A stretch of DNA of 64,000 bases from UBA8337 sp965221415 (GCA_965221415.1 OZ244887.1:930001-994000); one strand, 5' to 3'; shown: positions 39,101 through 52,000, counted from the first letter of the stretch. A program made the numbers and translations. Notes: generated from the letters alone by a model not told the origin.

Positions 39101-39966
39101 CGCAACTGCTTGGCACAGAGGGTACTTTTGATGCCATTACCACGGCGGTAGATGGATTTCATGCCTTAGAACTTGCGGATAGCCGTCCGCTTGGCGTGAC
39201 GCTTGCCGAAGACGAGACAGGCGGCGGTGCATCTGGCACGACGGAGCTGCCTATGACTTTGAAGGTTGGTGATGGCTCGGCCGCTGATAATTTGGATTTC
39301 CGTGATGCAGATATGTCTCTGTTTATTCAAGGCGGTGCGCTGGCGGATACAATCGTCGGCACGGCGCATGGCGACTTTATTGCGGGTGGCTATGGTGACG
39401 ATAGCATCACCTTAGGCACAGCAGGCAGAAACGATAATGTCTTTTATCGGTGGGAAAGTGGAAGCACCTCCACCGCGACCGATGGCGGCGACACGGTGAC
39501 AAACTTTGTCCGCGGCGAAGATACACTCATCTTTGTTGATGTCGATACAACATCACCGATTGCAGACATTGACGACTTCGTAACTTACGCCAAAGGCGCG
39601 GATGGCGTTGCGGGTAATGCTGACGATTTAGTGACCTTCGCGTTCGGCGAAGATAGCGCAGACGCTTTGACAAGCATCGAGATTACTTTCGCCAATCCCG
39701 GCACAACAGATGGCTCAACGGCCTCTGCTACGCCCGATGCCTCGAGCAAATTGACCATCACATTCGAAACTGCCATAGATGTTGCCGAGCAAGAGCGCAT
39801 ATTTGGCGATGATGCTGACCTCAGCGCTATATTGGTAGAAGAGGGCGGCAAACTCGCGCTCCAGTCGAATTATGAGGCTATTGGCGAACTCCTCGGTGAT
39901 ACCGATGCGTTTGGTAGCGTCACGTTTGGCCATGATACGGTAGCCTTTGGTTTTGAAATCCTCTAA
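31945..39966 (+). CDS. Gene 7: A-type RTX/cadherin-like giant protein with two RTX blocks
   Basis: 2673 aa. The ATG follows CGGA (31935-31938) by 6 nt. Order: Calx-beta-like domain (1-112); two RFQYG modules (113-400), near-identical in DNA to genes 2 and 9; three cadherin-like variants starting DAVF (409-740) with IIIGTVTATDADGDT cores; three classical cadherin-like repeats (746-1115); FHHT module (about 1116-1230); two cadherin-like repeats; FHHT module (1454-1580); three cadherin-like repeats; VCBS-like module (1891-2000) and a second beta-rich module, both as in gene 3; RTX block 1 (2146-2390, GGSGDDTITLGAGAD); RTX block 2 (2438-2673, GGYGDDSITLG), ending GFEIL. The doubled RTX end is unique here and may record fusion with another gene's tail. 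It is likely a type I-secreted, calcium-binding adhesin by family resemblance. Confidence 0.95.
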   Translation: MTFTLSAPVAAAEGAEYEFTITPTAALAADTMIRWQIVPKGALPVTSSDFPSLTGMLSFTSGATTAQTVTFTPTDDARREISKDFELRIYDTADDTTPLDTQVVTLRDNDDATGAYGNEFLTGNGDANIIGFGTAHGVTANGSAGDDFYVISRFQYGNVEITDTVGTNLVKFDAGVTITDYDEESADGFVKVISRVDLTLSTGAVVTIINPVGKFVFQLGSDPIITTYDEFKGEIRAEGSNETSTLRNNEAFQVLTATTDPDISGNSLSAQFSPSFGSANVDVFSSASTFGFSQNGSAGDDFYVISRFQYGNVEITDTVGTNLIKFDVGVTITDYDEESADGFVKVISRVDLTLSTGAVITIINPVGKFVFQLGDDDVIATYAEFKGEIRAEGSNETSALAQNYTTPTDAVFDALPTDLTVLSRLDGSATPIIIGSPVTASDLNGDTITYSLSADTSLDEDATGFAIDENGQITYVGTGLTYVDDTSAVTFRVIAISKGADGRPTEVERVVTITIGENTANDAVFGAAPTGFTLIEQQDGRTTPIIIGTVTATDADGDTVTYSLDGNPSDFAIGERSGQITYIGEGLNRNDATEASVTVIATSTGVNGRPTEVRQDVRIQIDAAAPAAGNDAVFTDVPTGFTLLEQQDGSATAIIIGTVTATDADGDTVMYSLDSAPSGFVIGETSGVISYTGTGLRFVDGASTVMFNVIATSTGADNTPTGVRQSVSIAITQVPDTAPDITQADSFNVDSAENTLEAVTTLTATSARERPLTWDLVDGHGDNHLFAITDAGEITWARVPDAETDESAAMSNVFSLRAIVTDDNSASSTIDFTVTLTDVNEFAPMLNTPPNILGFTASGEDTISLFVRDSLDNTLTPVSALMATDADAAPSFTWTLTGRDHELFQVSDSGVITWIDVPDVDTQMSEANTQGFQFIVRVSDGVSRAESNILVEFSSEAPTIATADLSITRSLFVNEDGSTRTDGVTIELDSMNRDTGGRELDLSGLSTFRVSSDENTLAQSNAQIVTFTAEDDETALNDITWTLGGDDAGSFNTVGSAGNAIVWASSPNFESPGSFDGDNIYSLTFTATDEHGGTDSFNFEVVVTDVANEKPIIEPITDSIAGRGNVNANGVDATDGVFHHTVAISVPSDGSGVVVNEGAVAYLPDGRTVDIQSGAHTFTRAANHYIWIEDPDDDGVWTLNNAANLNGLVDGEFFVLGRFGADADVFPSIGLPTSVIEVAENQDAVATIIAHDDDTDGLFWALTGSQSNLFNIDGGVVTWRETPDYEDSGYTSDADRLFTVTVVVADALGDSNREDTITLTIVLTDENEAPIITQGDEALAVDSAENQDAVIELGATDDDIDDAGNADTLSWVFENPDMGDANFFNIDSSTGVITWKAAPNFEDTALVSSDGDKVFNVRAIVTDGDATADPDVLTDSIDLAITLTDVNEGAPVISNTRTITDFTGWRDAGHSNHAKFHHTAAITDIGGGRVSINEGAVAYLPDGSIVDIRGPYSLMNTNSFGEASIWLEQAADETWQLGSGHAVPSPDTATIYWFGIFYPDDGEVDYTGREITDRSSAEDRTITIGGEIDTLAVDSAENQDAVASLSATDVDTEGTLSWTLSGADAALFTVSDSGVVTWANTPDYEAIYSTAGTKEFSVTATVTDDSPNEQLSDSADITVTLTNVDEAPVIAQGDSLTIEVSDAQQAVTTLTATDDATAADSLTWTLGGADADSFELTNGVVTWKNVPDFSSLTSVDSTNDKVFRITVTVSDGSESSAIDLVITLVDGPNPVIAQGATLAVESAENQQAVTTLTATDDSSTSIAWSLEETGDHNLFAIDAASGVITWVNAPDFESTVSSSSSNNKEFTITATASDGTNTDSTTLTITLTDEDVNAGAFVIDATSSQTIGVNAAGTSAASLVALDFTSGSATVVGTYGDFTLALSGNTLSWTYTVDETRAATQALAADAIGQEELRFQPVVDSVAGDTQTVEVDVVGVNDAPTIATTDITVQVTPGESFTLHSLAALMGYADVDGTLEDTASGQDLFSYAILDITGLDANAAGQFVSSADGSDTTLTSATTSSEYLSLDPANIEFRSVAEASDGFTFTLTVGDDVDGQTQQSDPITVTVEFVSDSIIDGSAYTLLREGDGSLADTLDAGSATSSQFIDGGVLADTITGSAHGDVIAGGSGDDTITLGAGADTVIYRFDSSHADGWQALDGGDVIKNFERGVDKLLFDDASDGLLSLADFLAAATPTDGTDTSSLESVRIVTHNQLRFAYSILIEFRAAADDNGPETSGGTATGRILRIDFAEPLALLDSSLDQLSSIANFAGPVDFVTGQFAGTNISANAVTPRITISSFDGLVAPPVLNQPVTHVSTYDLLDFSKLPQLLGTEGTFDAITTAVDGFHALELADSRPLGVTLAEDETGGGASGTTELPMTLKVGDGSAADNLDFRDADMSLFIQGGALADTIVGTAHGDFIAGGYGDDSITLGTAGRNDNVFYRWESGSTSTATDGGDTVTNFVRGEDTLIFVDVDTTSPIADIDDFVTYAKGADGVAGNADDLVTFAFGEDSADALTSIEITFANPGTTDGSTASATPDASSKLTITFETAIDVAEQERIFGDDADLSAILVEEGGKLALQSNYEAIGELLGDTDAFGSVTFGHDTVAFGFEIL

Positions 39967-40026
39967 TACGTAAGTAATTAGATATAGGCAAAAATAGCGA
40001 ATGAGGGTAAGGTTTAATTTACAGTT

Positions 40027-40056
40027 TTGTACGTAAAAGAAATAAAAATATATAAT
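40027..40056 (+). promoter_or_regulatory. Candidate promoter for gene 8
   Basis: A perfect TATAAT (40051-40056) lies 18 bp downstream of TTGTAC (40027-40032, a weak 3/6 -35 match), in an A/T-rich 112-bp gap. The transcript would begin about 15-20 nt before the gene 8 ATG, leaving a short leader with only a poor ribosome site (AGGC/GAAG). Suggestive, not strong. Confidence 0.4.
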
Positions 40057-40078
40057 AATAGGCAAAGCGAAGTAAAAA

Positions 40079-43000
40079 ATGACATTTACCCTTACAGCTC
40101 CTCTGACCGCCACTGAAGGCGAACTTTACAGCTTCGATATCACGCGAGCTGGAGCGTTATCGGCTGCGGTGACCATTCGGTGGGAGATTGCCTTGATAGG
40201 GGCGACGCCTGCCACAAGCTCTGACTTTTCTTCTCTTACGGGCACGGTCGTTTTTGCGATTGGCGAAACCACGAAAACCGTCACCTTCACACCAACCAAC
40301 GATGCCATACGAGAAGTTCGAGAGAACTTTGAACTGCGTATTTACAATGTCGATGATGATAGCACGCCGCTCGAGACGCAAGCCGTCACTTTAGTCGATG
40401 CGAACGCACCGGTTATTACTTCCAGTGAAGGCGCGGATATTACTTTACCTGAAGGCACAGCTACGACGGAGGCAGTGACCACGCTTACAGTGGCTGATGA
40501 CGATACTGGCTATAGTTGGGTATTGGGTGGTGAGCATGCTGCCGCATTTGTCTTCGACGAAGTGACGGGTGAGATTAAGTGGAGAGAAGAGCCTGACTTT
40601 GAAACGCAGACCATATACATCTTTACGGTGACAGTGACAGATGATGACAGTACAACACCTCTTTCGGGTAGCATTGAACTGATTATTAGACTGACTGATG
40701 TGAACGAAGCACCTGAATTAGTACGTGCGGCCGTCGCGGCTAACGCAGGTGAGACAGTTGTTCTCGACACAACCCATTTGTTAACAACCGATGTCGATGA
40801 TAGCGCTGCTGAGTTGACCTACACGGTCACTGCGCTTGCCTCAACGGGTGTTTTGCAGCTCCGTACGGGCGATGGCTCGGCTGGAAATCCATACGTATGG
40901 ACTGAGCGTACGACGACTGCGGGCAACAACAACGACAACGAGTTCACACAAGCTGATGTGAATGGTGAAAATGTCCGCTTTGTTGCGGATGCATCTCGCG
41001 GAGATGCGGCTGGAGCTGAGTCGTTCACACTTTTAGTCGCTGATGGCGGCCCAGACAACACTCAACCCATTGAAGTTACACTGAGTGCAGAGATTCGTGA
41101 AGATACGACTGTTGTTAATAAAGATGAAGCAAATACTGTTAATGCTGAAAACGAGGCGGAAGCGCAAAACATCGAGACGGGTGATGGCCAAGACGATATT
41201 GCTGATGGTCAAGGTAATGACCGCATCGAAGGTGGGCTCGGCGATGATACCATTACGCTAGGCGATGACCGCCGTGGCGATGAAATTATTTTCAGGTTTG
41301 GGGCGAATGGTGTTGCTGTCGATGGTGGCGATAAAATCAACAACTTCAAGCGTGGTGAGGATAAGCTCGTTTTCACTGAGGCTACAGAAGATAGTACAGA
41401 TGCAACGGACATTGATGAATTTTTCACGAGCGTTCGTAATGGTGACGCTGCGTCTGCGCGCGTGGGGGCTAGTTATACCACGGGTGATTTGCAGGAGGAT
41501 TTATTTATCCTTACGCCAAATTTTGAACTAGATGATAACGGCGTCTTCTTTATTACAGGTATTACGTTTAACTTCCGTGATGTGGGTCTTTTCGATAGTA
41601 ACACTAAGCTGGCTGGTGGCCTGTTGAGCCTTACATTTAATACGCCTCTCACATGGGATGCGTTCAGCGCGATTGTTGGTGCGGACAGCATAGATTTTAA
41701 TGTATTTGCTTTCAAAGACCCTGCAACGATTACCACGCTACTTGGCGAAGACAGCTTTGAGTTCCGTCCATATGCAGAGCAGGACGCTGTTGGGGTTGTG
41801 ACGATTACGCACGCAGAAACCTCTCTTCCTCTGGGTGCTAATGTGGGCGAGGTGCTCACAGCCGATGTTTCTGACTTGACTGATGAAAACGGCGATATCG
41901 TGTCTTACGCGTATGTGTGGAGCGCTACCAGTCAGAGTGGTATTACTTCTTCTTTTGTAACCGACGGGGAGACATTTAACACGACGGTCTTAGTGGGGGG
42001 TACGCATACAGTTACAGTTACAGTAACGACGACCGATGCTAACGGTGGCACAACAGTGCATGCGCCTGCCTCCATTACTGTTGTTGATGGTGCGCTAACG
42101 ACTGGCGGAATCGATTTGATTGACACGAGCGTCACTGGCGATGTTCTTAGGGTTAATTCAGCTGAGAACCAAGATGCGGTGGCCACGCTTACAGCGGATG
42201 TGAATGCGCCTACAGGCCTTCTATGGTCATTGGATGAAGGTGCTGATTCTGGTCTGTTTACTATCACTCCTGACGCGCAGACTGGCGCGGGTGTTATCAC
42301 TTGGGTAAACGAGCCTGATTATGAAACACTCAACAGTGCAAACGGCGACAAAGAGTTCCGTGTTGTGGTTACAGCGACAGACCCTGACGATGAGCTCAGT
42401 ACAGACCGCGTTATCGTCATCATTACGCTAACGGATGGGAATGACGCGCCTAGTATTACCTCCAGTGATGGCACGGAGATTGATTCAGCCGAGAACCAGC
42501 AAACGGTAACCACGCTTTCGGTATCTGATGATACGACAGTTGCGGATGGCTTTACGTGGACGCTGACGGGCGATGATGCTGATTTGTTTACTATCACGCG
42601 TGACGACGCGACTGGCGAGGGCGTGATTACGTGGCGCGATGCGCCTGATTTCGAGACGACTGTAAGTACACAAACCGACACCAAGCTGTTCCGTGTGACG
42701 GCGACGGTTATGGATGATGATGGGACACCTCTGCAGGACAGCATTAACCTTGAGATTCGGCTAGAGAATGTAAACGAGACGCCGATTATTGTCCGCCCAT
42801 CTACAAATATCGCGCTTACGTCTGCAGGCTTAGCGACCGTGACATCAGGTGCGAGTGCTTATAGAGGTGGCAGCGACGCGACTGAGGCCATCCAAATCGC
42901 CGCGCTGACCGATGGCCAAACCGAAAACATAGAGTGGGGCAATGGTGCTTCTATCACCAGCTATCGCCCCCGCGACGCGGCTGGCGAAGTCTTGGCTTTC

Positions 43001-46000
43001 GATTTTGGCACAAACAGCTACGCGCAAGGCCGTGTCGTGATTCATACCAGAGCAACGAATGACTCTGAGCTTCAAATTCATGGCTCAACGGTGCAATTCT
43101 GGCTCGATGACGACACCGTTGGCGATGCGATAACGATTGAAAGCGACGAGGCAGTCGATGCTGACACCGCCGTATTCACCATCACGCCACCCACCGATTT
43201 GGTGTTCGATGAGGTGCAGATTACTTTCGCTAACGCCGACCAACAACTTGCCGAAGTCGAGATTTTTGGACACCAAGTCGTTGAGTCAGCTGAGAACACC
43301 CAGCCCGACACTGCGATAACCACGCTGTCAGTGGATGATGCTGATATGGGTGATACCGAGAACCTTAGATGGTCGTTGGAAGATGCAGATTCGCTTACGG
43401 CTGATGCGCGTTTCTTTAATATCAACGATGATGGTGAGATTACATGGAAAGCTGCGCCTGATTTCGAAACGACCGAGAGTGCTGCAGGCGACAAGCTGTT
43501 CCGTGTGACGGCGATAGTGACAGATGATGACACTGAAGCGCCGCTCACGGATAGCATTGACGTTGTGATTAAACTGACCGATGTGAATGAGGCGCCGGTT
43601 ATTTCCCATAATGGGGAGGTGGCTGAGGGTACGACGATTACGGTTGATTCAGCCGAGAATCAGCCTGTGGCGTTAGCCGAAGGCGTGCTTACAGCGGCGG
43701 ATGATGATGTGGGTGACGGTTTTTCTTGGCGTTTGAACGATGCAAATGTTGGTGATGCCCGCTTCTTTAATATCGATAGCCAAACGGGTGTGATTACGTG
43801 GAAAGAAGAGCCTGATTTCGAGACGACGCGCAGCGCTAACGACGACACAGACTTCCGCCTGAACGTCAGAGCGGCCCCTACTAGCGGCTCAGAAAACTCT
43901 GGCGTTAATGTCATCGTTAGGCTGACCGATGCGAATGACGCGCCGTTTGTTACGCTTGATGGCGAGGAGGTTGCGGATGGCGTGGCGATTGCGGTTGAGT
44001 CAGCTGAGAACCAAGACGCGGTGATAACGCTTACAGCGGATGATGTGGATGCGTCTGATGCGCCTACTAGCCTTAGATGGTCGCTGACGGGTGGGGCGGA
44101 TGTTGATATGTTTAACATCAACGCCCGGACGGGTGCGATTACGTGGAAAGTTGCCCCTGATTTCGAGAAGACTGAAAGCGCGGCAAACGACGGCGTGTTC
44201 CGTGTTACGGCGCGCGTTAGAGATGATGACGGGACACCTCTGCAGGACAGCATTAACGTTGAGATTACGCTGACCGATGCGAGCGAAGCCCCTGTTTTTG
44301 CCGTGGATGTCATCGACTCCTTTACGGGGCGGATAAATGTAAATGCCCATGGTGTGCGAGATAACACTCGTACCCCCAACGTTGATGAAAGTGGTGGCGT
44401 TTTCCATCACACAGTGACGCTAAGCACTGGGGGGTTTTATGTAGACATAAACGAGGATGCGGTTGCCTATTTGCCTGATGGCACTGTCTTACCCATAACT
44501 ATTCCAGATGACATGGAGACATCAGGAAGGCACGACATCACGACGAAGAATAGCCTCATCGATAGTTATATCTGGCTTGAAGCAGACACTGTTAATGTAG
44601 GGCAATGGAAGCTGAACAATGGGCCGAGTTTGGATGGTTTGACCGCAGGCACATTCTATGTTCTTGGGCTATTTGATGCTTATGACTTTATTTTCGACCA
44701 TTTTGGCACGCCAGCCGATAATGTGCGGCTTATCCTTGGGGAAGGCGCCGACAAAACGATTGATTTAGCTGAGAGCCAAGATGCGGAGATGACGATTCCG
44801 GTTTTCGATGTTGATGAGTCGAATATCTATGCTTGGTCGCTGACGGCCAATACGGAAACCCCAACAGCCTCAGAGCATAATGATTTATTTGACATTGACT
44901 CCACAACGGGCGCGATAACGTGGAAGCCTAATACTGATTTCAATAACATCGTGGGTGGCGACGAGTATCGTATCACGGTGACAGTTACAGACGGCGACCA
45001 TCCACCAGTCAGTGTTAATGTCATCATCACAGCAATCAATGCGAATAATCCGCCTATCATTGACCGTTCTGGTATAACACTCCCAGACACAGAGCCGACA
45101 AATATCGCACCATCGGCGACCATTACGACATCTGTTGGGACGACGTATGTCGATGGTGCCGATGAGGCTGACCAAATTGCATTTTTGACGGATGGAGAAA
45201 CTCTATCGGATGGCATAATTTTTGAGGTGCCTGGAGGGTCAACCAACTCTGACGCCAACGGCTATCAGCCAAACAATGCCGATGGTAAATTCCTGTCCTT
45301 CGCTTTTGATACCGCCCATGTGCAAGGCGAGGTTCTTATTCATAACAGAGGTGGCAGTAATAGTTTTCGTATTGATGGCGGCCCAAACGGAAACGGCTCA
45401 ACATTACAATTCTTGCTTAATGATGAGATTGTTGGCAACGGGGATGACGCGGACAACGAGGATGACAACGACAGGGCGTTTACTTTGCACAGTCGCAATC
45501 AGGATTCGGACAGCATCATCACGGTCACGCCGCCTGCTGATTTGGTTTTTGATGAAGTCCGCATTGTTTTTGCTGGCAACAGTCAAAATCTTGCAGAAAT
45601 CGAAATTTTTGGTGTTGAAGCAGCGTCTACGCTTGAGGTCAACGCAGCCGAGAACGCGGAAAATCTTGTCGCGGTGGCCGCGTCCATGCTTACAGCGACG
45701 GATACGGATGGTAACGAGGGTCTTGCATGGTCGCTGACGGGCGGGGCGGATGTTGCCTTGTTTGCCATCAATGAGGCGACGGGTGAGATTAGGTGGGTCG
45801 ATGCGCCTAATTATGAAGCCTACGAGAGTGATGAAGACCGTGTGTTCCGTGTGACGGCGACAGTTACCGACCCGACTGGACTTACCGACAGCATCAACAT
45901 CGAGATAACACTGACCGATGGGAATGATGCGCCGATGATTATTGAAGCTGATGGCGTTACAATTGATTCATCCCAGAATCTTGCGGTTGATGCAAATGAG

Positions 46001-49000
46001 AACCGACTCGCGATAACCACGCTTACAGCGACGGATGATGATGCGGGCGATAGCTTTACTTGGTCGCTAACGGGCGGCGCGCATATGGCCTTGTTTAACA
46101 TCGACAGCGGCGGTGTGCTAAGGTGGGTCACTGCACCTGATTATGAAAGCTTCACGCGTGCTGCAGATAGAGTGTTCCATGTAACAGCGACCGCGACCGC
46201 GTCAACTGGTGATGACAGAACCCTCTCGGATAGTATTGACCTCACTGTGACAGTGCAGGATGTGAACGAATCGCCAGTTATTCTTCTGAATGATAATCCG
46301 ATTACTACTGGCAGGGTTGTAATAGAGTTAGATGAGAATGAACGCGCGATGACGACGTTTACCGCGACAGACGACAGAACCGCTACTGAAAATATTAGAT
46401 GGTCGCTATCATCTGGGAGTAATCTAGAGGGCGACGAGCGCTATTTTGATATCTCCAATACTGGTGTGGTTACGTGGAAAGAAGGGCTGCCATTACCTGA
46501 TTATGAAGACGAAAGATACACTCGTGATGTCAATCCAGAGGACAGAGATTTTACTGTGGTTGTACAGGCGACGGATAACGAAAACCTATCAAGGACGATT
46601 ACGCTCCAAATAGAGCTGCAGAATGTGGACGAAGCGCCGGTTATTACCCGTGATGGAACGGCGCTTGCTGATGGCACAGCGATTACGGTTAGTTCTGATG
46701 AGAACCAGCGCACAGTAACCACACTTATAGCCGATGATAGTGATGGCAATACTCTTTCATGGGTCTTAGAAGAGACTGGTGACCATGCGTTGTTTGAAAT
46801 AACGAGCGATGGCGTGCTTACGTGGAAAGCTACGAACCCTGCGCCTGATTTCGAGACGACCGTAAGCATGGATTCAACCAATAATAAACTGTTCCATGTG
46901 ACTGCGACAGTTCGCGATGGTGCTACGGATGCGGCAGCAACGCTTACAGATAGCGTTAACCTTGAGATTACACTGGACGATGTAAATGATGCGCCAGTTA
47001 TTGACACCTCTGCTGCTGTTACGCCTGCAAATATCGCGAGCTTGGCAGCCATTACGTCAAGTGTTACACAATATAACCCTGACCTTACCGACAGAAGTAT
47101 GGCGCAGATTGAAAATCTGCGGGATGGGAACACGGCTGTCGGAAGGACAGATTGGGGAACAGGGACTACCGAAGGTTATCACCCGCGCGATGCCGATGGT
47201 AAACACCTGACCTTTAAGTTTGAAGACGACGACTATACACACGGCAGTGTTGTTATTCATAGCAGGGAAACTAATCTTGCTCGTGGGTATATTGAGGGTT
47301 CAACATTACAATTTAGGCTTGATGATGTTGTTGTTCACACGAGGACTTTGCGCAAGGCCGACTATGATGTTGCGGACAGCACCCTCACGGTCACGCTTCC
47401 CAATGATGCGAACGGTAATCCGCGGGTGTTTGATGAAGTGCGGATTACTTTTGCTAACGACCGCCAGCAGCTTGAAGAAATCGAAATTTTTGGCGTTTCA
47501 ACAACAATGCCGACGCTCAGGATTACGTCAGCTGAGAACGACCCCGCGGTGTTTGACCTTAATGCGATGGATAATGATAACGATATGCTCACATGGTCGC
47601 TGACTGGCGATGACGTGGACTTGTTTACCATCGACAGTGCGACGGGTGCGATTACGTGGGAAACTGCGCCTGATTATGAAACCCTCACGAGTGCTAGCGA
47701 CGACAAAGTGTTCCGTGTGACAGCGACCGTTAGCGACCGTGCTGATGCAACAGCGCTCACGGACAGCATTCACCTTGAGGTTACGCTGACCGATGCGAAC
47801 GATGCGCCGGTCATGAGCATCCCCGATAGCGAGGGGGTTACTTATGCTGACGGCATGGGCATTGCTGATGGCACGATGCTTGCTGATGGCGCGGCGATTA
47901 GGGTTACGTCAGCTGAAAACCAAGACGCGGTGATTAACCTCGACGCTACGGATGATGACGGTGGCTCTTTTGTATGGCAGCTGTTTGATTTGAATGAACA
48001 AGAGAGTACTGTCTTCGACATTAGCGATGATGGTGAGATTACGTGGAAAGTCGCGCCTGATTATGAAGACGAGAGATTCACGCGTGACGTCGCACCAGAG
48101 GACAGAGTGTTCCATGTGACAGCTACAGCAACAGATAACGACTCTACGAACCCCCAATCAAGCAGTGTGATCCTCACCGTTGAGCTGACGGATGTGGATG
48201 ATGCGCCGGTTATTGACGAAGAACCCCTAAAGCTCGTTGCGGGTGTTGCCCCACCATTGCTTGCGATTGAAGTAGCTGAGAACATCGATACGGTGATTGA
48301 CCTCGCTGCGGCGGATGATAACGGTGGCGGTATTAGATGGGCGGATTTGAGCGGCGCTGACGCGAACAGGTTTAACATCAACACTGAAACGGGTGAGATA
48401 AGGTGGGCCGAAACGCCTGATTTTGAAGATGCGAGCTTAGTGAGTGTTGCTGGCACCAAAGTGTTCCAAGTTGTAGCGTTTGCGACAAACCCTGACGGTA
48501 GCGACACGATTAGCTTCAGCATCATACTGACCAATGTAAATGATGCGCCGGTTATTTCTATCCCCGATGATATCACGGCGCTTATGTCGGCTGAGAATGA
48601 GCGCGCGGTGACCACGCTGTCCGCGACGGATGATGAGGGTGACGCGTTTACGTGGAGCTTAGAAGAGACTGGTGACCATGCGTTGTTTAGCATCGACAGC
48701 GCTGGTGTGATTACGTGGATTGCTGCGCCTGATTTTGAAACGCTTAATAGCGAGGCAGACAGCAAACTGTTCAGCCTGACAGCTACCGCGACAGATGCCA
48801 ACGATGACAGTGTAAAAAGCAGTATTGACCTCACCGTTAGACTGACCGATGCCAACGAAGCGCCGATTATTATTCTACCGGCAAATATCGCCTCATTGGC
48901 GACGGTCACACCATATGATGACGCGACCTATAGGGGCGGCGTTGGGGCAACCGAGGCTCGACAAATTGACGCGCTGACGGATGGCGATACGGGGCAGCTG

Positions 49001-52000
49001 ACACCCATCGTATGGAGTGGGGCGGGTATCACGAGTTATCGCCCCCGCGATGCTGATGGCGAAACCCTGACATTCGATTTTGGGACAGACAGCTACACCC
49101 AAGGCAGCGTCGTCATTCATACCAGAGCAACTGGTAATGGTATTTCAGAGAGGCAAATCCATAACTCAATGGTGCAATTCTGGCGCGATGGAACAGCCGT
49201 CGGCGAGGCGCTGACGATTACGAGTACTGCGGCAGTCGATGCTGACACCGCCGTCTTCACGGTCACGCTACCCAATGATGAAAACGGTAATCCGCAGGTG
49301 TTCGACCAAGTGCAGATTACTTTTGCTGGAGAAGACCAACAACTTGCCGAAGTTGAGATTTTCGCGATTCCAACAGACCGCGAGCTTACTGCGGCAGAAA
49401 TCGCGCTTTTCGCGGCGGGAGAGTCGCTTGCGGTTGAGTCACAAGAGAACCAGCCCATCACGATGCCTGTAACAACGCTTCCTGGTGTGGTGGATGATGC
49501 TGGTGACACTTTTCGCTGGTCGTTGCTCGGTGTTGATGCTGGTTTGTTTGCTATCGGGGTGACGACGGGTGAGATTAGGTGGGTCGATGCGCCTGATTTT
49601 GAAACAACAACAAGTTTTGACGGCGACAGAGATTTCGAAATTACGGCCATCGTGACCGATGGTGAGCCCGGTGATGCGAACAACCTTCGAGATAGTATTG
49701 CTATCACGGTGACATTGACCAATGAGAATGAAGCCCCCGTCATCGACACGCTCTTCACGGGGCGGTCGCAATTCGTCAATGGTATCAATACGGCCGATGG
49801 CGTTTTCCATCACACGGCGGAGTTGACCCTTATCGCGCAAGATGGTGGCTTTGTTATAGAAGTCAACGAGGGGGCGCGTATCTTCTTGTCTGATGGCACG
49901 ATTATCAATATTCCGTCTGACGCTCACACAATAATGGAGCAGAGTACGGGTCTTAGTTATGTCTGGCTTGAAGCAGACACTGCCAACGCAGGCGAATGGC
50001 TGCTCAACAGTGGGGCGTTGCCTGCATCTGGCGAGGGCACAGCATTCTTTAGGCTTGGGGAGTTTAATAATGATACGCATATTTTCCTAGCCTATGGTAA
50101 TATCGTGACTGATACGCCGCTTGACACGCTTGCGTTTGAGTTAGCCGAGCAGGTCGATGCGGTGATTCCGCTTGTCGTGTCGGATGTTGATACGTCTGAT
50201 AGCCACACGTGGACGTTGGGCGGTGCAGACGCGGATAATTTTGACATCGACAGCATGACGGGTGCGATAAGTTGGGCGGCTAATACTGATTTCGATACCA
50301 TCGTGAGTGGCCAAAAATACGCTATCACGGCGACCGTTAGCGACCGTGCTGATGCGACCGCGCTAACCGACAGTGTTGACATTATTATTACAGCCACTCA
50401 TGTGGGGTCTGCGCCGGTTATTACAAGTGCTGGTACGGCGGGAAGTATCACATCATTGGCGCCTCGTTCAGATGAGAACCAGCTTTCGGTGGTTGACCTT
50501 GACGCGACGGATGTTGATGGTGACGGTATTTCATGGGCGTTGACGGGCGGGGCGGATATTGCCTTGTTTGATATTGATGAAAATACGGGCGTGGTGACGT
50601 GGAAAACTGCGCCTGATTATGAAAACCTCGACAGTGCGAGCGGCAACAAAATCTTTAGTGTGATGGTCACAGCGACCGATGATACAGGACTTCAAAGCGA
50701 CGTTAACCTCGCGATAACACTGGATAATATAAATGATGCGCCTGACATTGCCATCACGACGCTGACGCTCGTTGAGAACCAAGCTATGGTGTCGACGCCT
50801 ATCGCGACGGATGATGATGCTGGCGACAGGGTTTCATGGTCGCTGGTGGACGACACGAATAACGGTCTTACCTCGGCGGACAATCACCTGTTTAACATCA
50901 ACCCTCGGTGGGGTTTCATCACGTGGGTCGGTGAGGAGCTGCCTGACTATGAAACAACGCGCAGTGCTGACGGCGACAGAGAGTTCCTTGTGAGGGTGCG
51001 CGTTAGCGATGGTAGCGCTGGCGGCGTAAGAGAGGTTCCTCTGACCATTAGCCTCACCGATGTAAACGAAGCCCCCGTCATTACTCGGCGCGAGATTGTC
51101 CTTGAAGATTTCATCGGGCGCACCGATGCTAGCGTCAGTGGTTTTGGTGACGCTCATGGCCGTTGGCATTACACGGCACCGATTACCAGCGCTGGCGCGA
51201 CGGACAGCACAGCCGCCACGATTACCATAGGCGAAGGTGGTTTTGCCTATTTGCCCAATGGCGACGTTATAGAAATGCCGGCTGGGTCGGTCACTTTCAG
51301 GCCTGCGACTGATACCCGTGATTCTAACCCTAATATCTACTTTGCGCAGCGGGGTGATGGCACATGGGATTATCTCGAGGATAGCGAACTCACGCAGGGG
51401 CTTGGTGCTTTTTTTATTGCAAACGCTCCTGGTACAGGTACATTTTATGCTCCGAGGGGCATTGCAACAACTTGGACGCACACTGCGGACATAGACTCGA
51501 CTGGCCGTGAAATAGCCGTAGCAAGCGGGACTCTTATCACTATACCCTCACGCTATACAGATCTTAGCAGCAAGATTGCAACGCTGCAGGGTGGGAGGTT
51601 CACTTTCGAGGAGGGGGATGACACTATCTGGCTTGTGCCGACGGAGGAGCGTGATCTGTCGACAATTCTAGAGGCGCGAATATGGACTTATGCGACTGGC
51701 CCCGTAGAGGTCGAAGGCGCATTATTCGGAGAAGGCCTGCCGCTTTTACAGTTTGATACGGCGACGAATAGATATGTCCCATATGCCGAACACGGTGAAG
51801 CTGTGACGGCAGGTGGGACGACGACGATTACTGCTCCTTTGACGGTTACGATTCCCGTTAGAATTGATTCAGATGAGAACACTGCACCCGACACTACGGT
51901 GGTTGACCTTGATGCGAGGGATGTTGATGTGGGTGATACCGCGAACCTTAGATGGTCGCTGGCAGGTGAAGAGGCGCGCTTCTTTGATATTGATGAAGAG

